Made by a program: the position numbers and the translations under genes | The notes under the pieces: model-generated | What the model saw: the letters and a program-made list of their open reading frames with translations, nothing else | Database searches by the model: none | What the model was told of the DNA's origin: nothing | Source: Tannerella forsythia | Lineage (GTDB): Bacteria > Bacteroidota > Bacteroidia > Bacteroidales > Tannerellaceae | DNA length: 64,000 nt | Assembly (NCBI RefSeq): GCF_001006485.1 | Contig: NZ_JUET01000076.1 | Coordinates: 62,001-126,000, forward strand | Direction: 5' to 3' | Part shown: piece after piece, positions 1 through 9,951 of the stretch | How positions within the stretch are numbered: position 1 is the stretch's first letter | Layout: every line of letters begins with the position of its first letter

Positions 1-471
1 AGCTGGGATTTTTCGGTTTTCTTCCGAGGCATGATCGGTAACGAAGTCTTTAATGGCCCCCGCGCCGCTTATGGTAATAATACGTATCTGCTCGGAACCA
101 ACGCATTGAACGATGAGTTGATCTATAAATTGAAAGGACAGAACTCGCAGATATGTTCGTACTATGTGGAAGACGCATCGTTTATTCGTCTCGATAACAT
201 CGCACTCGGTTTCACGTTCAATACGAAAAAAATCGATTGGCTCAGCAAGGCACGTATTTATGTGGCTGCCCAAAATCTCTTTGTTATCACCGGATACAAG
301 GGACTTGATCCGGAGGTACAGTTAGGAGGACGTAACGAGACCGACCGTGCCAACAGCTCGAGAACAAGCACCGGTATCATGGCCGGTAGCGGACTGTATC
401 CCGGTATCGAGTATCGCGATTTCTATCCCAAATCGAAGACTTTTACAGTGGGACTTAATGTAACATTTTAA
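1..471 (+). CDS. SusC/RagA-family TonB-linked outer membrane protein, C-terminal part (5' end outside window)
   Basis: The reading frame is open from the first base and ends at a TAA, so only the last ~156 codons are present. The visible part ends in the typical SusC finish: an 'ARIYVAAQNLFVITGYKGLDPE' -like strand and a final aromatic strand closing in 'VGLNVTF', which is the outer-membrane barrel end signal. SusC proteins are TonB-dependent channels that import glycans or peptides captured by a SusD lipoprotein. The SusD gene follows 23 bp downstream, confirming the pair. The substrate cannot be told from this fragment. Confidence 0.93.
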   Translation, partial: SWDFSVFFRGMIGNEVFNGPRAAYGNNTYLLGTNALNDELIYKLKGQNSQICSYYVEDASFIRLDNIALGFTFNTKKIDWLSKARIYVAAQNLFVITGYKGLDPEVQLGGRNETDRANSSRTSTGIMAGSGLYPGIEYRDFYPKSKTFTVGLNVTF

Positions 472-494
472 TAATCCGTATAAAGAATGATAAT

Positions 495-2054
495 ATGAAG
501 ATCAAATCAATCATATCCATGCTGGCCAGCGTTGCCATGCTCTTCTCCCTCTCCTCGTGTTTCGATCTGGAGGAGACGGTCTATGACAAAATCCCTTCCG
601 ATACTTTCGGGAAGAACAAGGCCGAAGTCGAAGCCATTATCGGGCCGGTCTATAATACATTGAAAAAATATTTCCCCTCAAATTGGCTCTATCTGAGCGA
701 ATGTACGGGAGATATGGCTATTAATCCGACCCGTAAGGGCGGCGACTGGTTCGACGGCGGAAGATATCGTGATCTGCACATGCATACATGGACTCCTCAG
801 ACGGGAACATTGCGCGGATGCTGGGATGCAGCGACGCAATCCATCTCCTCCTGTAACTTGATTTATGCAACTATCGAATCTTCTCAAAGCATATCGGACG
901 GGGATAAAAAGGCGGCTTTGGCTGAAATACGCGGTGTGCGTGCTTTCTGGCTCTATTGTCTGATGGACGCTTTCGGCAATGTGCCGCTGGCTGTCGACTT
1001 TAAGGATACCAGCCTGCCGGAAACGAAGACTCGTCAGGAGGTGTTCGATTATATTGTGCGTGAGCTGGACGAGATCAAAGACCTTCTTCGCTCCGATGTG
1101 TCGAGCGCAAGTTACGGCAAATTCACGAAAGGTGCCGCATATACCTTGCTGGCCAAAATGTATTTGAATGCCGAAGCGTGGGGCGTACGTACGAAAAAGG
1201 CGAATAACTGGCAAGAGGTCGTAAATGCCTGCGATGCAGTCATGGGGTTGGCCTATGTGCTTGAGCCGAGCTGGAAGACGAACTTCCAGATCAAGAATGA
1301 GACCTCACGCGAAGCCATCTTGTCGGCCTGCTATAGCGCTAATGATACGGAAGACAAAAACACGTTGCACCTTCGTACTTTGCATTATAAAGACAACCTC
1401 GCTTTGGGAGGCACGTGGAGTGCATGGAACGGAATTTGTGCAGCGACGGACTATGCCAAACTCTTTGATGAAGATGATCAGCGACTGAAAGGCTCATTCC
1501 TGATGGGCGAGATGAAAGACCCGGCTACCGGTCAAGTATTGATGACTGCACACGATCGTCCGCTGGTACACTACATCGACGTGGTTCAGATCGAAGGCTC
1601 GCAATACGAAGGTTCCGTATGGGGACAAGTCAATCAGGAAGACGGTTATCGCTGTTATAAATGGTCGTATGATAAGGCTACTCTGGGGGCGATGGAGAAT
1701 GATTTCATTATTTTCCGTCTGGCCGATGTCTATCTGATGAAGGCTGAGGCGCTGGTTCGCATGGGCGGTGATAACGGTGTCGCCACGAAACTGGTTAATG
1801 CTATTCGTGAGCGAGGATTCGGTAATGCGTCGCACAACTATACGTCCGTCACTCTCGAACAGGTTGCCCTGGAACGTAAATTGGAGCTGGCTTGGGAGTG
1901 TTTTTCCCGTCAGGACTGTATTCGCTTCGGTACTTTCCAGAACGCTCGTTACCTCAAACCTGATACAAAAGGCAAGGAGCACTTGAAAATCTTCCCGATT
2001 CCGCAGACGGCGCTTGACGCCAATCGTAACCTCAAGCAGAATCCCGGCTATTAA
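495..2054 (+). CDS. SusD/RagB-family nutrient-binding outer membrane lipoprotein
   Basis: The product is 519 residues. It starts with a lipoprotein signal peptide whose lipobox ends at Cys22 (LSSC), so it is exported and lipidated, probably on the cell surface. The body has the SusD layout: an N-terminal helical TPR-like region with the ERAFWLY-type stretch (here IRGVRAFWLY), and a C-terminal segment with the FRLADVYLMKAEALVR helix, ending in the standard IPQTALDANRNLKQNPGY. Its partner is the SusC gene just upstream. A hairpin terminator follows, so the pair closes its operon. Ligand unknown. Confidence 0.95.
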   Translation: MKIKSIISMLASVAMLFSLSSCFDLEETVYDKIPSDTFGKNKAEVEAIIGPVYNTLKKYFPSNWLYLSECTGDMAINPTRKGGDWFDGGRYRDLHMHTWTPQTGTLRGCWDAATQSISSCNLIYATIESSQSISDGDKKAALAEIRGVRAFWLYCLMDAFGNVPLAVDFKDTSLPETKTRQEVFDYIVRELDEIKDLLRSDVSSASYGKFTKGAAYTLLAKMYLNAEAWGVRTKKANNWQEVVNACDAVMGLAYVLEPSWKTNFQIKNETSREAILSACYSANDTEDKNTLHLRTLHYKDNLALGGTWSAWNGICAATDYAKLFDEDDQRLKGSFLMGEMKDPATGQVLMTAHDRPLVHYIDVVQIEGSQYEGSVWGQVNQEDGYRCYKWSYDKATLGAMENDFIIFRLADVYLMKAEALVRMGGDNGVATKLVNAIRERGFGNASHNYTSVTLEQVALERKLELAWECFSRQDCIRFGTFQNARYLKPDTKGKEHLKIFPIPQTALDANRNLKQNPGY

Positions 2055-2069
2055 TGACGCTTGTATCTC

Positions 2070-2117
2070 TTACGCCTCCGTGCTTGATGCCGGGGGCGTA
2101 ACTTTTTTTCTTTTTTC
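2070..2117 (+). terminator. Rho-independent terminator after susD
   Basis: An 11-bp stem (TTACGCCTCCG paired with CGGGGGCGTAA, one mismatch) with a 10-base loop is followed directly by a run of T residues. It lies 16 bp after the susD stop. Confidence 0.8.
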
Positions 2118-2141
2118 TGTGGCCTATTCCGGAAAATGATA

Positions 2142-2149
2142 TACCTTTG
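2142..2149 (+). promoter_or_regulatory. Bacteroidetes -7 box (TACCTTTG) at the HU/SPOR gene
   Basis: TACCTTTG matches the Bacteroidetes sigma-ABfr -7 consensus TAnnTTTG. It lies inside the first codons of the longest possible ORF, so the upstream ATG at 2136 cannot be the real start. Transcription would begin close to the ATG at 2154, giving little or no leader. Confidence 0.6.
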
Positions 2150-2153
2150 CGTG

Positions 2154-3239
2154 ATGCTACGGATTATTACACATATAGAACGTGTATTGATGGTCAGCGA
2201 CTGCGTAATTGTTCCGGACTTCGGAGGTTTTGTGCTCCGGCGACGTCCGGCTCTCTTTACGGCCGAAAAAAATGCCTTCTCTCCGGCGCATAACGAAATA
2301 GTGTTTAACCCTGCTCTCAATCATGACGACGGCCTTCTGACCGAGTCGTATATGCAAATGTATGGGATGAACTTCTGTGAAGCACAGCAAACCCTCAGAC
2401 AAGACCTGGACGAATGGAAGAGAATACTTGATGATCACGGAACGGTTTCATCCGGTCGACTCGGATCGTTCCGCCGGAACGAAGATGGGACACTTATCTT
2501 CGAGCCGAAGACCGCTTATTATACCATTGACGTATATGGGTTGACATCGTTTTATATGACGCCTGTCGGAGCGGAGCGGAATCACAGGCAACCGGGTGAT
2601 TTTCCTGTTCTTCCGCAAGATCGCCGGAGCAAACAGGCGGTTCGTACGGAAGCGGTGCGTAAAGCCTCTCTGCCGTTACGTATGATGGGGCGCATCGCCG
2701 GTATAGCCGCGGCGGCTATCGTGCTGTTCTTTTTGATTACTCCTCCTGTCAAGGAGGTGAATCGGAACTTCTACACAGCCGGATTTGCACCTCCGGAAAT
2801 ACTGACTTCTACATTTTCAGCTGGTGAAGGAGAAGAAGAAAAAGAAAAAGCATCTCCGGTACAAGATATAACAGAGGCGAACAAGCCGATTGCCGCCATG
2901 TCGTCTCATCCGGAGGCGTCTATTGAGGCAACTGCCGGAGCAGTGCAGAAAACAACCCAAGCATCGGCCGAGATAGCCATAGAAATAGAAGATGTAGTCA
3001 ACCGATCGTATTATGTGATTATCGCGAGTTTCGATTCCCGCAGTCGCGCCCGGAAGTTCGTTTCGGAAGTCGATCCGGCGGAATGTCGTCAGATCGGGAT
3101 GGTCCGGAGCGGTCAGCGGATACGTGTTTATGCCGCAAAGTATGACAACCGGGCAGAAGCCGAAGCATACGTAACTCAGTTGCGGAAAACGGAAAAGTTC
3201 AAAACATCGTGGCTCTATATCGGCTACCGGGAAAGCTGA
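2154..3239 (+). CDS. HU-domain (CCDC81-like) and SPOR-domain membrane protein
   Basis: The product is 361 residues from ATG 2154. I preferred this start because an upstream ATG at 2136 sits within the promoter box and the protein homologous start is MLRIITHIERVL. The N-terminal ~130 residues carry the two small HU-like domains of the CCDC81-type family, with the signature CVIVPDFGGFVLRR and, in the second domain, LGSFRRNEDGTLIFEP. A single membrane helix follows (around residues 182-198, IAGIAAAAIVLFFLI), then a low-complexity acidic linker. The final ~80 residues form a SPOR domain (YYVIIASFDSRSRA...). SPOR domains bind denuded peptidoglycan at division sites, so this is probably an envelope or division-associated protein. 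Function inferred from domains only. Confidence 0.85.
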   Translation: MLRIITHIERVLMVSDCVIVPDFGGFVLRRRPALFTAEKNAFSPAHNEIVFNPALNHDDGLLTESYMQMYGMNFCEAQQTLRQDLDEWKRILDDHGTVSSGRLGSFRRNEDGTLIFEPKTAYYTIDVYGLTSFYMTPVGAERNHRQPGDFPVLPQDRRSKQAVRTEAVRKASLPLRMMGRIAGIAAAAIVLFFLITPPVKEVNRNFYTAGFAPPEILTSTFSAGEGEEEKEKASPVQDITEANKPIAAMSSHPEASIEATAGAVQKTTQASAEIAIEIEDVVNRSYYVIIASFDSRSRARKFVSEVDPAECRQIGMVRSGQRIRVYAAKYDNRAEAEAYVTQLRKTEKFKTSWLYIGYRES

Positions 3240-3309
3240 TACATCCATATATTATTGTGACTATTGAGGAACACACAGTCTGTTTAACAAATAAATAAAG
3301 AAAAGTTTT

Positions 3310-5217
3310 ATGGCAGAAGCAAAAGAGAAGCTTTTTCCCGAATTTCCTCCCGTATCCACACAGGAATGGATGGACAAGATCACTGCCGATCTCAAAGGAG
3401 TGCCGTTCGAGAAGAAGCTGGTTTGGAAAACCGGCGAGGGATTTAATGTGAATCCTTTTTATCGTGCCGAAGACATTGAGGGAATGGCGACTGTTACGTC
3501 GCTGCCCGGTGAGTTTCCGTATGTTCGCGGAACAAACGTTTCTAACGCATGGCTTGTTCGTCAGGACATTGAAGTGACCGACTGCGCGTCGGCCAACGAG
3601 AAAGCCAGACGTCTCGTGGCCGAGTGCGGAGTGACCTCTCTCGGATTCCGGATAAAGGGCGAACGCGTCAGCGCGGATAATATCCGGACATTGCTTGAAG
3701 GTATTTGTCCCGTAGAAACGGAACTGAATTTTATGACCTGCAATCGCAGGGCGGTAGAATTACTCGGCATTCTTACCGGGTATTACAAAGAAAAAGGAGT
3801 TGACTTGAACAAGGTGCAAGGCTCTGTGGCCTACGATGCCTTCAAGGTGCCGCTTGTCAAAGGCATTGCACTTGAGAGCGACTGGGTAGAAGATGTGGTT
3901 GACGTGCTCAAGGCCGGCGAAGCATTGCCGCATTACCGTGTTTTGGCCGTACAGGCCTCCAACTTGAGCGACGCCGGTTCGTATATCACACAGGAGCTGG
4001 GCTATGCCATGGCTTGGGGGAATGAACTGCTCGCTAAACTGGCGGAAGCAGGGATACCGGTAGACAAAGCAGCTAACAGGATCAAATTTAACTTCGGTAT
4101 CTCGTCCAACTATTTCATGGAAATCGCAAAGTTCCGTGCGGCGCGCTGGTTATGGGCCGAAATTGTGAAGGCTTATGATGACCCGGCATGTACCTGTCCG
4201 CCGGACTGCTGCGATAAGACGGCAGACGACAGCGCATTCTGCCGTTGCGCCTGCAAGATAAAAATACATGCACATACATCGGCTTGGAACATGACCGTGT
4301 TCGATGCCTATGTGAATATGCTCCGTACCCAGACCGAAACGATGTCTGCCGCCATTGCGGGGGTCGACTCGATTACCGTATCGCCTTACGACGATGTGTT
4401 CAAAACACCGGACGAGTTCTCGGAACGCATCGCACGCAATCAGCAGTTGCTCTTGAAAGAAGAATGCCACTTCGACCGCGTTGTCGATCCGGGAGGCGGA
4501 TCGTATTACATCGAAGTATTGACGCGATCCGTAGCCGAGGCGGCCTGGAAGTTGTTCCTCGAAGTCGAAGACAAAGGCGGTTTCGCCGTCGTGGCGAATG
4601 CCGGCGAGGTGCAGCAAGCCGTCAACGAGTCGAATTCGGCGCGTAAGAAACAGATTGCCACACGACGGATCAGCCTGCTCGGAACGAACATCTTCCCGAA
4701 CTTCACCGAGATTGCCGGCAACAAGATCGAAGCCGATAGCGAATGTGGCTGTCATTGCCATAAAGATTCGGAAATCGCAAAACTCGATTTCTCGCGCGGA
4801 GCCTCAGAGTTTGAAGCCTTGCGTCTGGAAACAGAGAAGAGCGGTAAACGCCCCAAGGTGTTTATGCTTACCATCGGTAATCTGGCCATGCGTCTGGCAC
4901 GTTCGCAGTTCTCTTCGAACTTCTTCGCTTGTGCGGGCTACGAGATTTTCGATAACCTCGGCTTCGAAACCGTGGAGGCCGGAGTGAAGGCAGCCCGTGA
5001 GAAGAATGCCGATATCATCGTACTCTGTTCGAGCGATGACGAATATGCGACCTTCGCTCCCGAAGCGTTCAAGCTGACCGGAGGCAAAGAACTGTTTGTG
5101 GTAGCCGGCGCTCCCGCATGCATGGACGACTTGAAAGCGGCCGGCATCGAACATTTCATTCATGTGAGATCGAATGTGCTGGAGACGTTGCAGATGTTTA
5201 ACCGAAGCCTTCTTTAA
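3310..5217 (+). CDS. mutA: Methylmalonyl-CoA mutase small subunit
   Basis: The 635-residue product is the non-catalytic partner of the adenosylcobalamin-dependent mutase that interconverts succinyl-CoA and (R)-methylmalonyl-CoA in the propionate/succinate pathway. It has the MCM TIM-barrel ([10 protein letters not shown] and [24 protein letters not shown] stretches) and a C-terminal Rossmann-like domain. That last domain lacks the DxHxxG cobalamin motif, as usual in small subunits. Two cysteine/histidine-rich segments are odd: residues ~293-316 contain C-x-C-x3-CC...C-x-C-x-C, and residues ~479-484 read CGCHCH. mutB follows 17 bp downstream. Confidence 0.95.
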   Translation: MAEAKEKLFPEFPPVSTQEWMDKITADLKGVPFEKKLVWKTGEGFNVNPFYRAEDIEGMATVTSLPGEFPYVRGTNVSNAWLVRQDIEVTDCASANEKARRLVAECGVTSLGFRIKGERVSADNIRTLLEGICPVETELNFMTCNRRAVELLGILTGYYKEKGVDLNKVQGSVAYDAFKVPLVKGIALESDWVEDVVDVLKAGEALPHYRVLAVQASNLSDAGSYITQELGYAMAWGNELLAKLAEAGIPVDKAANRIKFNFGISSNYFMEIAKFRAARWLWAEIVKAYDDPACTCPPDCCDKTADDSAFCRCACKIKIHAHTSAWNMTVFDAYVNMLRTQTETMSAAIAGVDSITVSPYDDVFKTPDEFSERIARNQQLLLKEECHFDRVVDPGGGSYYIEVLTRSVAEAAWKLFLEVEDKGGFAVVANAGEVQQAVNESNSARKKQIATRRISLLGTNIFPNFTEIAGNKIEADSECGCHCHKDSEIAKLDFSRGASEFEALRLETEKSGKRPKVFMLTIGNLAMRLARSQFSSNFFACAGYEIFDNLGFETVEAGVKAAREKNADIIVLCSSDDEYATFAPEAFKLTGGKELFVVAGAPACMDDLKAAGIEHFIHVRSNVLETLQMFNRSLL

Positions 5218-5234
5218 AAGAAAAAACAAAGACG

Positions 5235-7382
5235 ATGAGACCGAATTTTAAAAATATCGATATTCAGAAAGCTGGTTTTGCTGCCACGAACGCAGCGGAA
5301 TGGGCGAAGTCCAACGGCATTGAGGCCAATTGGAAGACCCCTGAGCAGATTCAGGTAAAGACAGTCTATACGAAAGAAGACCTCGACGGGATGGAGCATC
5401 TGCATTATGCCTCGGGGTTGCCACCTTATCTGCGCGGGCCTTACAGCGGTATGTATGCCATGCGCCCGTGGACGATCCGGCAGTATGCCGGATTCTCAAC
5501 GGCCGAAGAGTCGAATGCCTTTTATCGCCGTAACCTCGCTTCAGGCCAGAAGGGATTGTCCGTAGCGTTCGACTTGCCGACGCACCGCGGATACAATGCC
5601 GACAACAACCGCGTGGTGGGTGACGTAGGAAAAGCCGGCGTGTCTATCTGCTCGCTCGAAGACATGAAAGTCCTGTTCGACGGGATTCCGTTAAACAAGA
5701 TGTCTGTTTCGATGACGATGAATGGAGCCGTGCTACCGGTGCTCGCGTTTTATATCAATGCGGGTCTGGAGCAGGGAGCCAAACTCGAAGAGATGCAGGG
5801 AACGATTCAGAACGATATTCTGAAGGAATTTATGGTGCGTAACACGTATATTTATCCGCCCGAATTTTCGATGCGCATCATTGCCGACATTTTCGAGTAC
5901 ACTTCGCAGAATATGCCGAAGTTCAACTCGATTTCGATTTCAGGTTACCACATGCAGGAAGCTGGCGCAACGGCCGACATTGAGATGGCTTATACGCTTG
6001 CCGACGGAATGGAATATCTGCGTGCAGGCATCAATGCCGGGATCGATGTGGATGCTTTTGCTCCGCGACTGTCGTTCTTTTGGGCTATCGGCATGAACCA
6101 TTTTATGGAGATCGCCAAGATGCGTGCCGCGCGCATGCTGTGGGCCAAGATTGTCAAGAGCTTCGGTGCAAAGAACCCCAAGTCGCTGGCGTTGCGTACA
6201 CACAGTCAGACGTCGGGGTGGTCGTTGACCGAACAGGACCCGTTCAACAACGTCGGTCGCACGTGTATCGAAGCCATGGCCGCTTCGCTCGGACATACGC
6301 AATCATTGCACACGAACGCGCTCGACGAGGCTATTGCTTTGCCGACCGACTTCTCGGCACGTATCGCGCGTAACACGCAGATCTATATTCAGGAAGAAAC
6401 GCAGGTATGCAAGGAGATCGATCCGTGGGCCGGTTCGTATTACGTCGAAGCATTGACGAACGAATTGATCCACAAAGGATGGGCATTGATTCGGGAAATC
6501 GACGGCATGGGCGGAATGGCTAAGGCCATTGAGACCGGCCTGCCGAAGATGCGTATTGAAGAAGCCGCCGCGCGCACGCAGGCACGTATCGACTCCGGCG
6601 TTCAGACCATTGTGGGAGTGAATAAATATCGTTTGGCCAAAGAGGCGCCGATCGATATCTTGGAGATCGACAATACAGCTGTACGTGAAGAGCAGGTAGC
6701 CCGTTTGCAGGATTTGCGCGGAAAACGCGACGAAGTAGCGGTACAGAAAGCGCTGGCCGATATCACGGAGTGCGTGAAGACAAAGCAGGGTAACCTGCTC
6801 GATCTGGCCGTCAAAGCGGCCGGTTTACGCGCTTCGTTGGGCGAGATTTCCGACGCTTGCGAAGCCGTTGTAGGGCGTTATAAAGCAATTATCAGAACGA
6901 TATCGGGCGTGTATTCATCAGAGACAAAAGAAGACGGCGACTTCCGCAAGGCGTGCGAGTTGGCCGAGGCATTTGCCAAGAAACAGGGGCGTCAGCCGCG
7001 TATCATGATTGCCAAGATGGGGCAGGACGGACACGATCGGGGCGCCAAAGTCGTTGCAACAGGTTATGCCGATTGCGGATTCGACGTAGATATGGGACCG
7101 TTGTTCCAGACACCCGAAGAGGCTGCCCGCGACGCGGTAGAGAACGACGTGCACGTGCTGGGCGTATCGTCGCTTGCTGCCGGACATAAGACGCTTGTGC
7201 CGCAGGTAATCGAAGAGTTGAAGAAACTTGGCCGTCCGGATATTCTGGTTATTGCCGGAGGCGTTATCCCCGCACAGGATTACGACTTCCTCTACAAAGC
7301 CGGTGTAGCTGCAATTTACGGTCCGGGAACATCGGTGGCCAAAGCCGCATGTCAGATATTGGAAATACTTCTTTCCGAGTAA
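5235..7382 (+). CDS. mutB: Methylmalonyl-CoA mutase large (catalytic) subunit
   Basis: The 715-residue product has the family's usual length. The N-terminal substrate-binding TIM barrel contains the [13 protein letters not shown] and [16 protein letters not shown] stretches. The C-terminal cobalamin-binding domain has the intact motif DGHDRG, with the lower-axial ligand at about His600. The enzyme is cytosolic and requires adenosylcobalamin. An adenosyltransferase and corrin-ring genes lie 26 kb downstream in this window. It is in an operon with mutA; no methylmalonyl-CoA epimerase or MeaB chaperone is adjacent. Confidence 0.97.
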   Translation: MRPNFKNIDIQKAGFAATNAAEWAKSNGIEANWKTPEQIQVKTVYTKEDLDGMEHLHYASGLPPYLRGPYSGMYAMRPWTIRQYAGFSTAEESNAFYRRNLASGQKGLSVAFDLPTHRGYNADNNRVVGDVGKAGVSICSLEDMKVLFDGIPLNKMSVSMTMNGAVLPVLAFYINAGLEQGAKLEEMQGTIQNDILKEFMVRNTYIYPPEFSMRIIADIFEYTSQNMPKFNSISISGYHMQEAGATADIEMAYTLADGMEYLRAGINAGIDVDAFAPRLSFFWAIGMNHFMEIAKMRAARMLWAKIVKSFGAKNPKSLALRTHSQTSGWSLTEQDPFNNVGRTCIEAMAASLGHTQSLHTNALDEAIALPTDFSARIARNTQIYIQEETQVCKEIDPWAGSYYVEALTNELIHKGWALIREIDGMGGMAKAIETGLPKMRIEEAAARTQARIDSGVQTIVGVNKYRLAKEAPIDILEIDNTAVREEQVARLQDLRGKRDEVAVQKALADITECVKTKQGNLLDLAVKAAGLRASLGEISDACEAVVGRYKAIIRTISGVYSSETKEDGDFRKACELAEAFAKKQGRQPRIMIAKMGQDGHDRGAKVVATGYADCGFDVDMGPLFQTPEEAARDAVENDVHVLGVSSLAAGHKTLVPQVIEELKKLGRPDILVIAGGVIPAQDYDFLYKAGVAAIYGPGTSVAKAACQILEILLSE

Positions 7383-7424
7383 AAAAAGGATTTTTTTTTC
7401 ATATTATTTAAAATTAGTATTGTT

Positions 7425-7463
7425 GGAGGTTGTCTCTCGTGAGAGAGGCGGCCTCTTTTTTTC
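7425..7463 (+). terminator. Terminator after mutB
   Basis: An imperfect hairpin (GAGGTTGTCTCTC against GAGAGAGGCGGCCTC, tight GT loop) is followed by seven or more T residues, 40 bp after the mutB stop. Confidence 0.7.
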
Positions 7464-7571
7464 TGCCTGAGTACTACGATCAATGAGGAGGGGTCTTCTG
7501 CGTAGCAACCGTTCGTGTATCAGCTATCAAAGAGTCCTCGTTGCAAACAACCGGAAAAAGGTAAAAAAAGT

Positions 7572-7579
7572 TATCTTTG
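7572..7579 (+). promoter_or_regulatory. -7 box (TATCTTTG) for the ABC-F gene
   Basis: TATCTTTG fits TAnnTTTG. It overlaps the TTG codon at 7577 that would give the longest ORF. The real start is therefore ATG 7601, which has a purine-rich GAAGAAG just in front. Confidence 0.65.
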
Positions 7580-7600
7580 CCGTTTGAAAAAAAGAAGAAG

Positions 7601-9574
7601 ATGGTTTCAATCGAAGGACTGACCGTCGAATTCGGCGGTTTTACATTATTAGACGGTTTGTCGTTTGTCGTCAATCGCAAAGATCGTATTGCTTTGGTGG
7701 GGAAGAATGGAGCGGGAAAATCGACCCTGTTGAAAATTCTGGCCGGCATGCAGCAACCCACACGCGGAACGGTGAGTATCCCGCGCGACACGACAGTGGG
7801 CTATTTGCCGCAGCAGATGCAACTCTCCGACACCCGCTCGGTGCGCGAAGAAACAGAGCAGGCCTTCGCGCATATCCATGCGACGGAAACGGAGATTGAG
7901 CGCATCAACCGGGAGCTGTCGAAACGAACGGATTATGAGTCGGAAGGATTCCGGAAACTGATCGACCGGATGACGTGGCTCACCGAGCAGTTCCAGATGA
8001 TGGGAGGTACGAATTACCATGCCGAGCTGGAGCGCACACTGTTCGGACTGGGCTTTACGCGCGACGACCTCGAGCGCCCGACGGCAGAGTTCAGCGGAGG
8101 ATGGCGCATGCGTATCGAACTGGCCAAGCTGCTCCTGCAACGCCCCGACGTGCTCCTGCTCGACGAACCGACCAACCACCTCGATATAGAGTCTATTCAG
8201 TGGCTCGAAACGTTTATGGCCGCCTCAGCCAACGCGGTGATCCTCGTCTCGCACGACCGCGCGTTTATCAACAACACCACACACCGCACCCTTGAGATCG
8301 AACTCGGACATATTTACGATTACAAGGTGAAGTACGACGAATATGTGGCGCTTCGCCGTGAGCGTCGCGAACAGCAATTGCGCGCTTACGAGAACCAGCA
8401 GAAAATGCTGGCCGACACCGAGGCTTTTATCGAACGGTTCCGCTATAAAGCGACGAAGGCCGTGCAGGTACAGTCCCGCATCAAGCAACTCGCCAAGGTG
8501 GAACGCATCGAAGTGGACGAGGAAGACCACGCGATGCTTCATCTTAAGTTTCCCCCGGCGCCGCGATCCGGTTCGTACCCGATAACCGTAGAAAGTCTGA
8601 GCAAGCGCTACGGCGATCACTTGGTGTTTGCCGACGCCACGTTTACCATTCATCGTGGCGACAAGGTTGCTTTCGTGGGTAAGAATGGCGAGGGAAAATC
8701 GACGCTCGTGAAGTGCATCATGGGAGAGATTACCGATTACGGGGGAACGTTGCAGCTCGGGCACAACGTCCGTACGGGATATTTCGCGCAGAATCAGGCG
8801 CAGTTACTGAACGAGCGGAAGACAGTCTTCGAGACTATCGACGATGTGGCGCAAGGCGATATCCGCACAAGGATACGCGATATACTGGGCGCGTTCATGT
8901 TCGGCGGTGAAGCGTCGGACAAGAAGGTAGGCGTGCTTTCCGGCGGCGAGCGCAGCCGGTTGGCCATGATTCGTCTGCTGCTCGAACCGGTCAATCTGCT
9001 GATTCTCGACGAGCCGACGAACCACCTCGACATGCGCTCGAAGGATGTGCTTAAAGAAGCGTTGCGCGAGTTTGACGGCACGTTGATCGTCGTCTCGCAC
9101 GACAGGGAATTTCTGGACGGACTGGTCGATAAAGTCTATGAGTTCGGGAACAAACGCGTGCGTGAGCATCTGGGTGGCATCTATGAATTTCTGGAGCGCC
9201 GGAAAATCGAGACGTTGCAGGAGCTGGAACGCAAAGCGCAGACCGTGGCTGCTCCGGCTGTGACGACGAAGCAGCCGGAGAGCGTGAACGCCGGAATGCC
9301 CGACGCGAAGCCGCAAGCCGTGCGCTCGTACGAAGAGCAGAAGGAGCGGGCGCGGCGTTTGCGTAAGCTGGAAAAGGCCGTAGCCGATGCCGAACAGGAG
9401 ATTATGACGTTAGAAGACAAAATCGCCACGCTCGAAGCACGTATGGCCACCCCCGAAGGAGCGGCGGAACCTACGCTCTACACCGAGCACGGCCAACTGA
9501 AAACGGCGCTTTCCGAAGCAATGGATCGCTGGACGGAAGCCTCCGAAGCGCTGTCGGAAGCCTCCGCCTCGTAA
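7601..9574 (+). CDS. ABC-F family ATP-binding protein (Uup/EttA-like)
   Basis: The product is ~657 residues with two ABC ATPase domains and no membrane segments, so it is cytosolic and of the ribosome-associated ABC-F type. Walker A motifs are GKNGAGKST and GKNGEGKST; signature motifs are FSGGWRMR and LSGGERSR; both Walker B motifs read LDEPTNHLD. The inter-domain linker (about residues 240-300) is charged and helical (ERREQQLRAYENQQKML). The C-terminal ~100 residues form a predicted coiled coil (EKAVADAEQEIMTLEDKIATLEARM), as in Uup. ABC-F proteins act on the ribosome in translation control or antibiotic protection; which one applies here cannot be told. Confidence 0.92.
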   Translation: MVSIEGLTVEFGGFTLLDGLSFVVNRKDRIALVGKNGAGKSTLLKILAGMQQPTRGTVSIPRDTTVGYLPQQMQLSDTRSVREETEQAFAHIHATETEIERINRELSKRTDYESEGFRKLIDRMTWLTEQFQMMGGTNYHAELERTLFGLGFTRDDLERPTAEFSGGWRMRIELAKLLLQRPDVLLLDEPTNHLDIESIQWLETFMAASANAVILVSHDRAFINNTTHRTLEIELGHIYDYKVKYDEYVALRRERREQQLRAYENQQKMLADTEAFIERFRYKATKAVQVQSRIKQLAKVERIEVDEEDHAMLHLKFPPAPRSGSYPITVESLSKRYGDHLVFADATFTIHRGDKVAFVGKNGEGKSTLVKCIMGEITDYGGTLQLGHNVRTGYFAQNQAQLLNERKTVFETIDDVAQGDIRTRIRDILGAFMFGGEASDKKVGVLSGGERSRLAMIRLLLEPVNLLILDEPTNHLDMRSKDVLKEALREFDGTLIVVSHDREFLDGLVDKVYEFGNKRVREHLGGIYEFLERRKIETLQELERKAQTVAAPAVTTKQPESVNAGMPDAKPQAVRSYEEQKERARRLRKLEKAVADAEQEIMTLEDKIATLEARMATPEGAAEPTLYTEHGQLKTALSEAMDRWTEASEALSEASAS

Positions 9575-9598
9575 TGTACACAGGCGTTGATCGCCGCA

Positions 9599-9949
9599 TT
9601 ACTTCACGACGTAGACAATCTTTGCATACTGCGCCACCCGAAAAGCCCCGAACGGGTTCTGCCTCAGATCCGGCTCGTAGACCACATTACCGTATACACG
9701 CGGAGGATAGGTAAACATCGGACGCCCTCGTTGGGCATTGTCAAGCGAGTTGGTCGTCAGCAGATCGATGAATTGCCGGTAAGCGTTCGAGACACGATAG
9801 AGAATAATCTCCACTTCATCCCCCTTGGTAAATTCGTCGTTGATGTTTGAGCCGGTGAAGGACAGCGATATTTTGCCGTCGGTATAAAACGTATCGTCGA
9901 TTTTTTATATGTCGGAAGTTGTTTTTGTTTTCTCGTAGATGAATTTTCC
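9599..9949 (-). pseudogene. Decayed 3' end of an exported Bacteroidetes protein (possibly DUF4249-like)
   Basis: On the minus strand one frame reads coherently from about 9949 to a TAA at 9599. A single in-frame TAA (9905-9907) interrupts it, splitting 'GKFIYEKTKTTSD I' from 'KIDDTFYTDGKISLSFTG'. No proper start exists after the stop, and the upstream part runs straight into the kdsB stop codon. The translated remnant ends with strands like RVYGNVVYEPDLRQNPFGAF and AQYAKIVYVVK. These resemble the C-terminus of DUF4249 lipoproteins that accompany TonB receptors, but this assignment rests on pattern memory only. The gene is N-terminally truncated and cannot make a complete protein. Confidence 0.45.
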
Positions 9950-9951
9950 GC

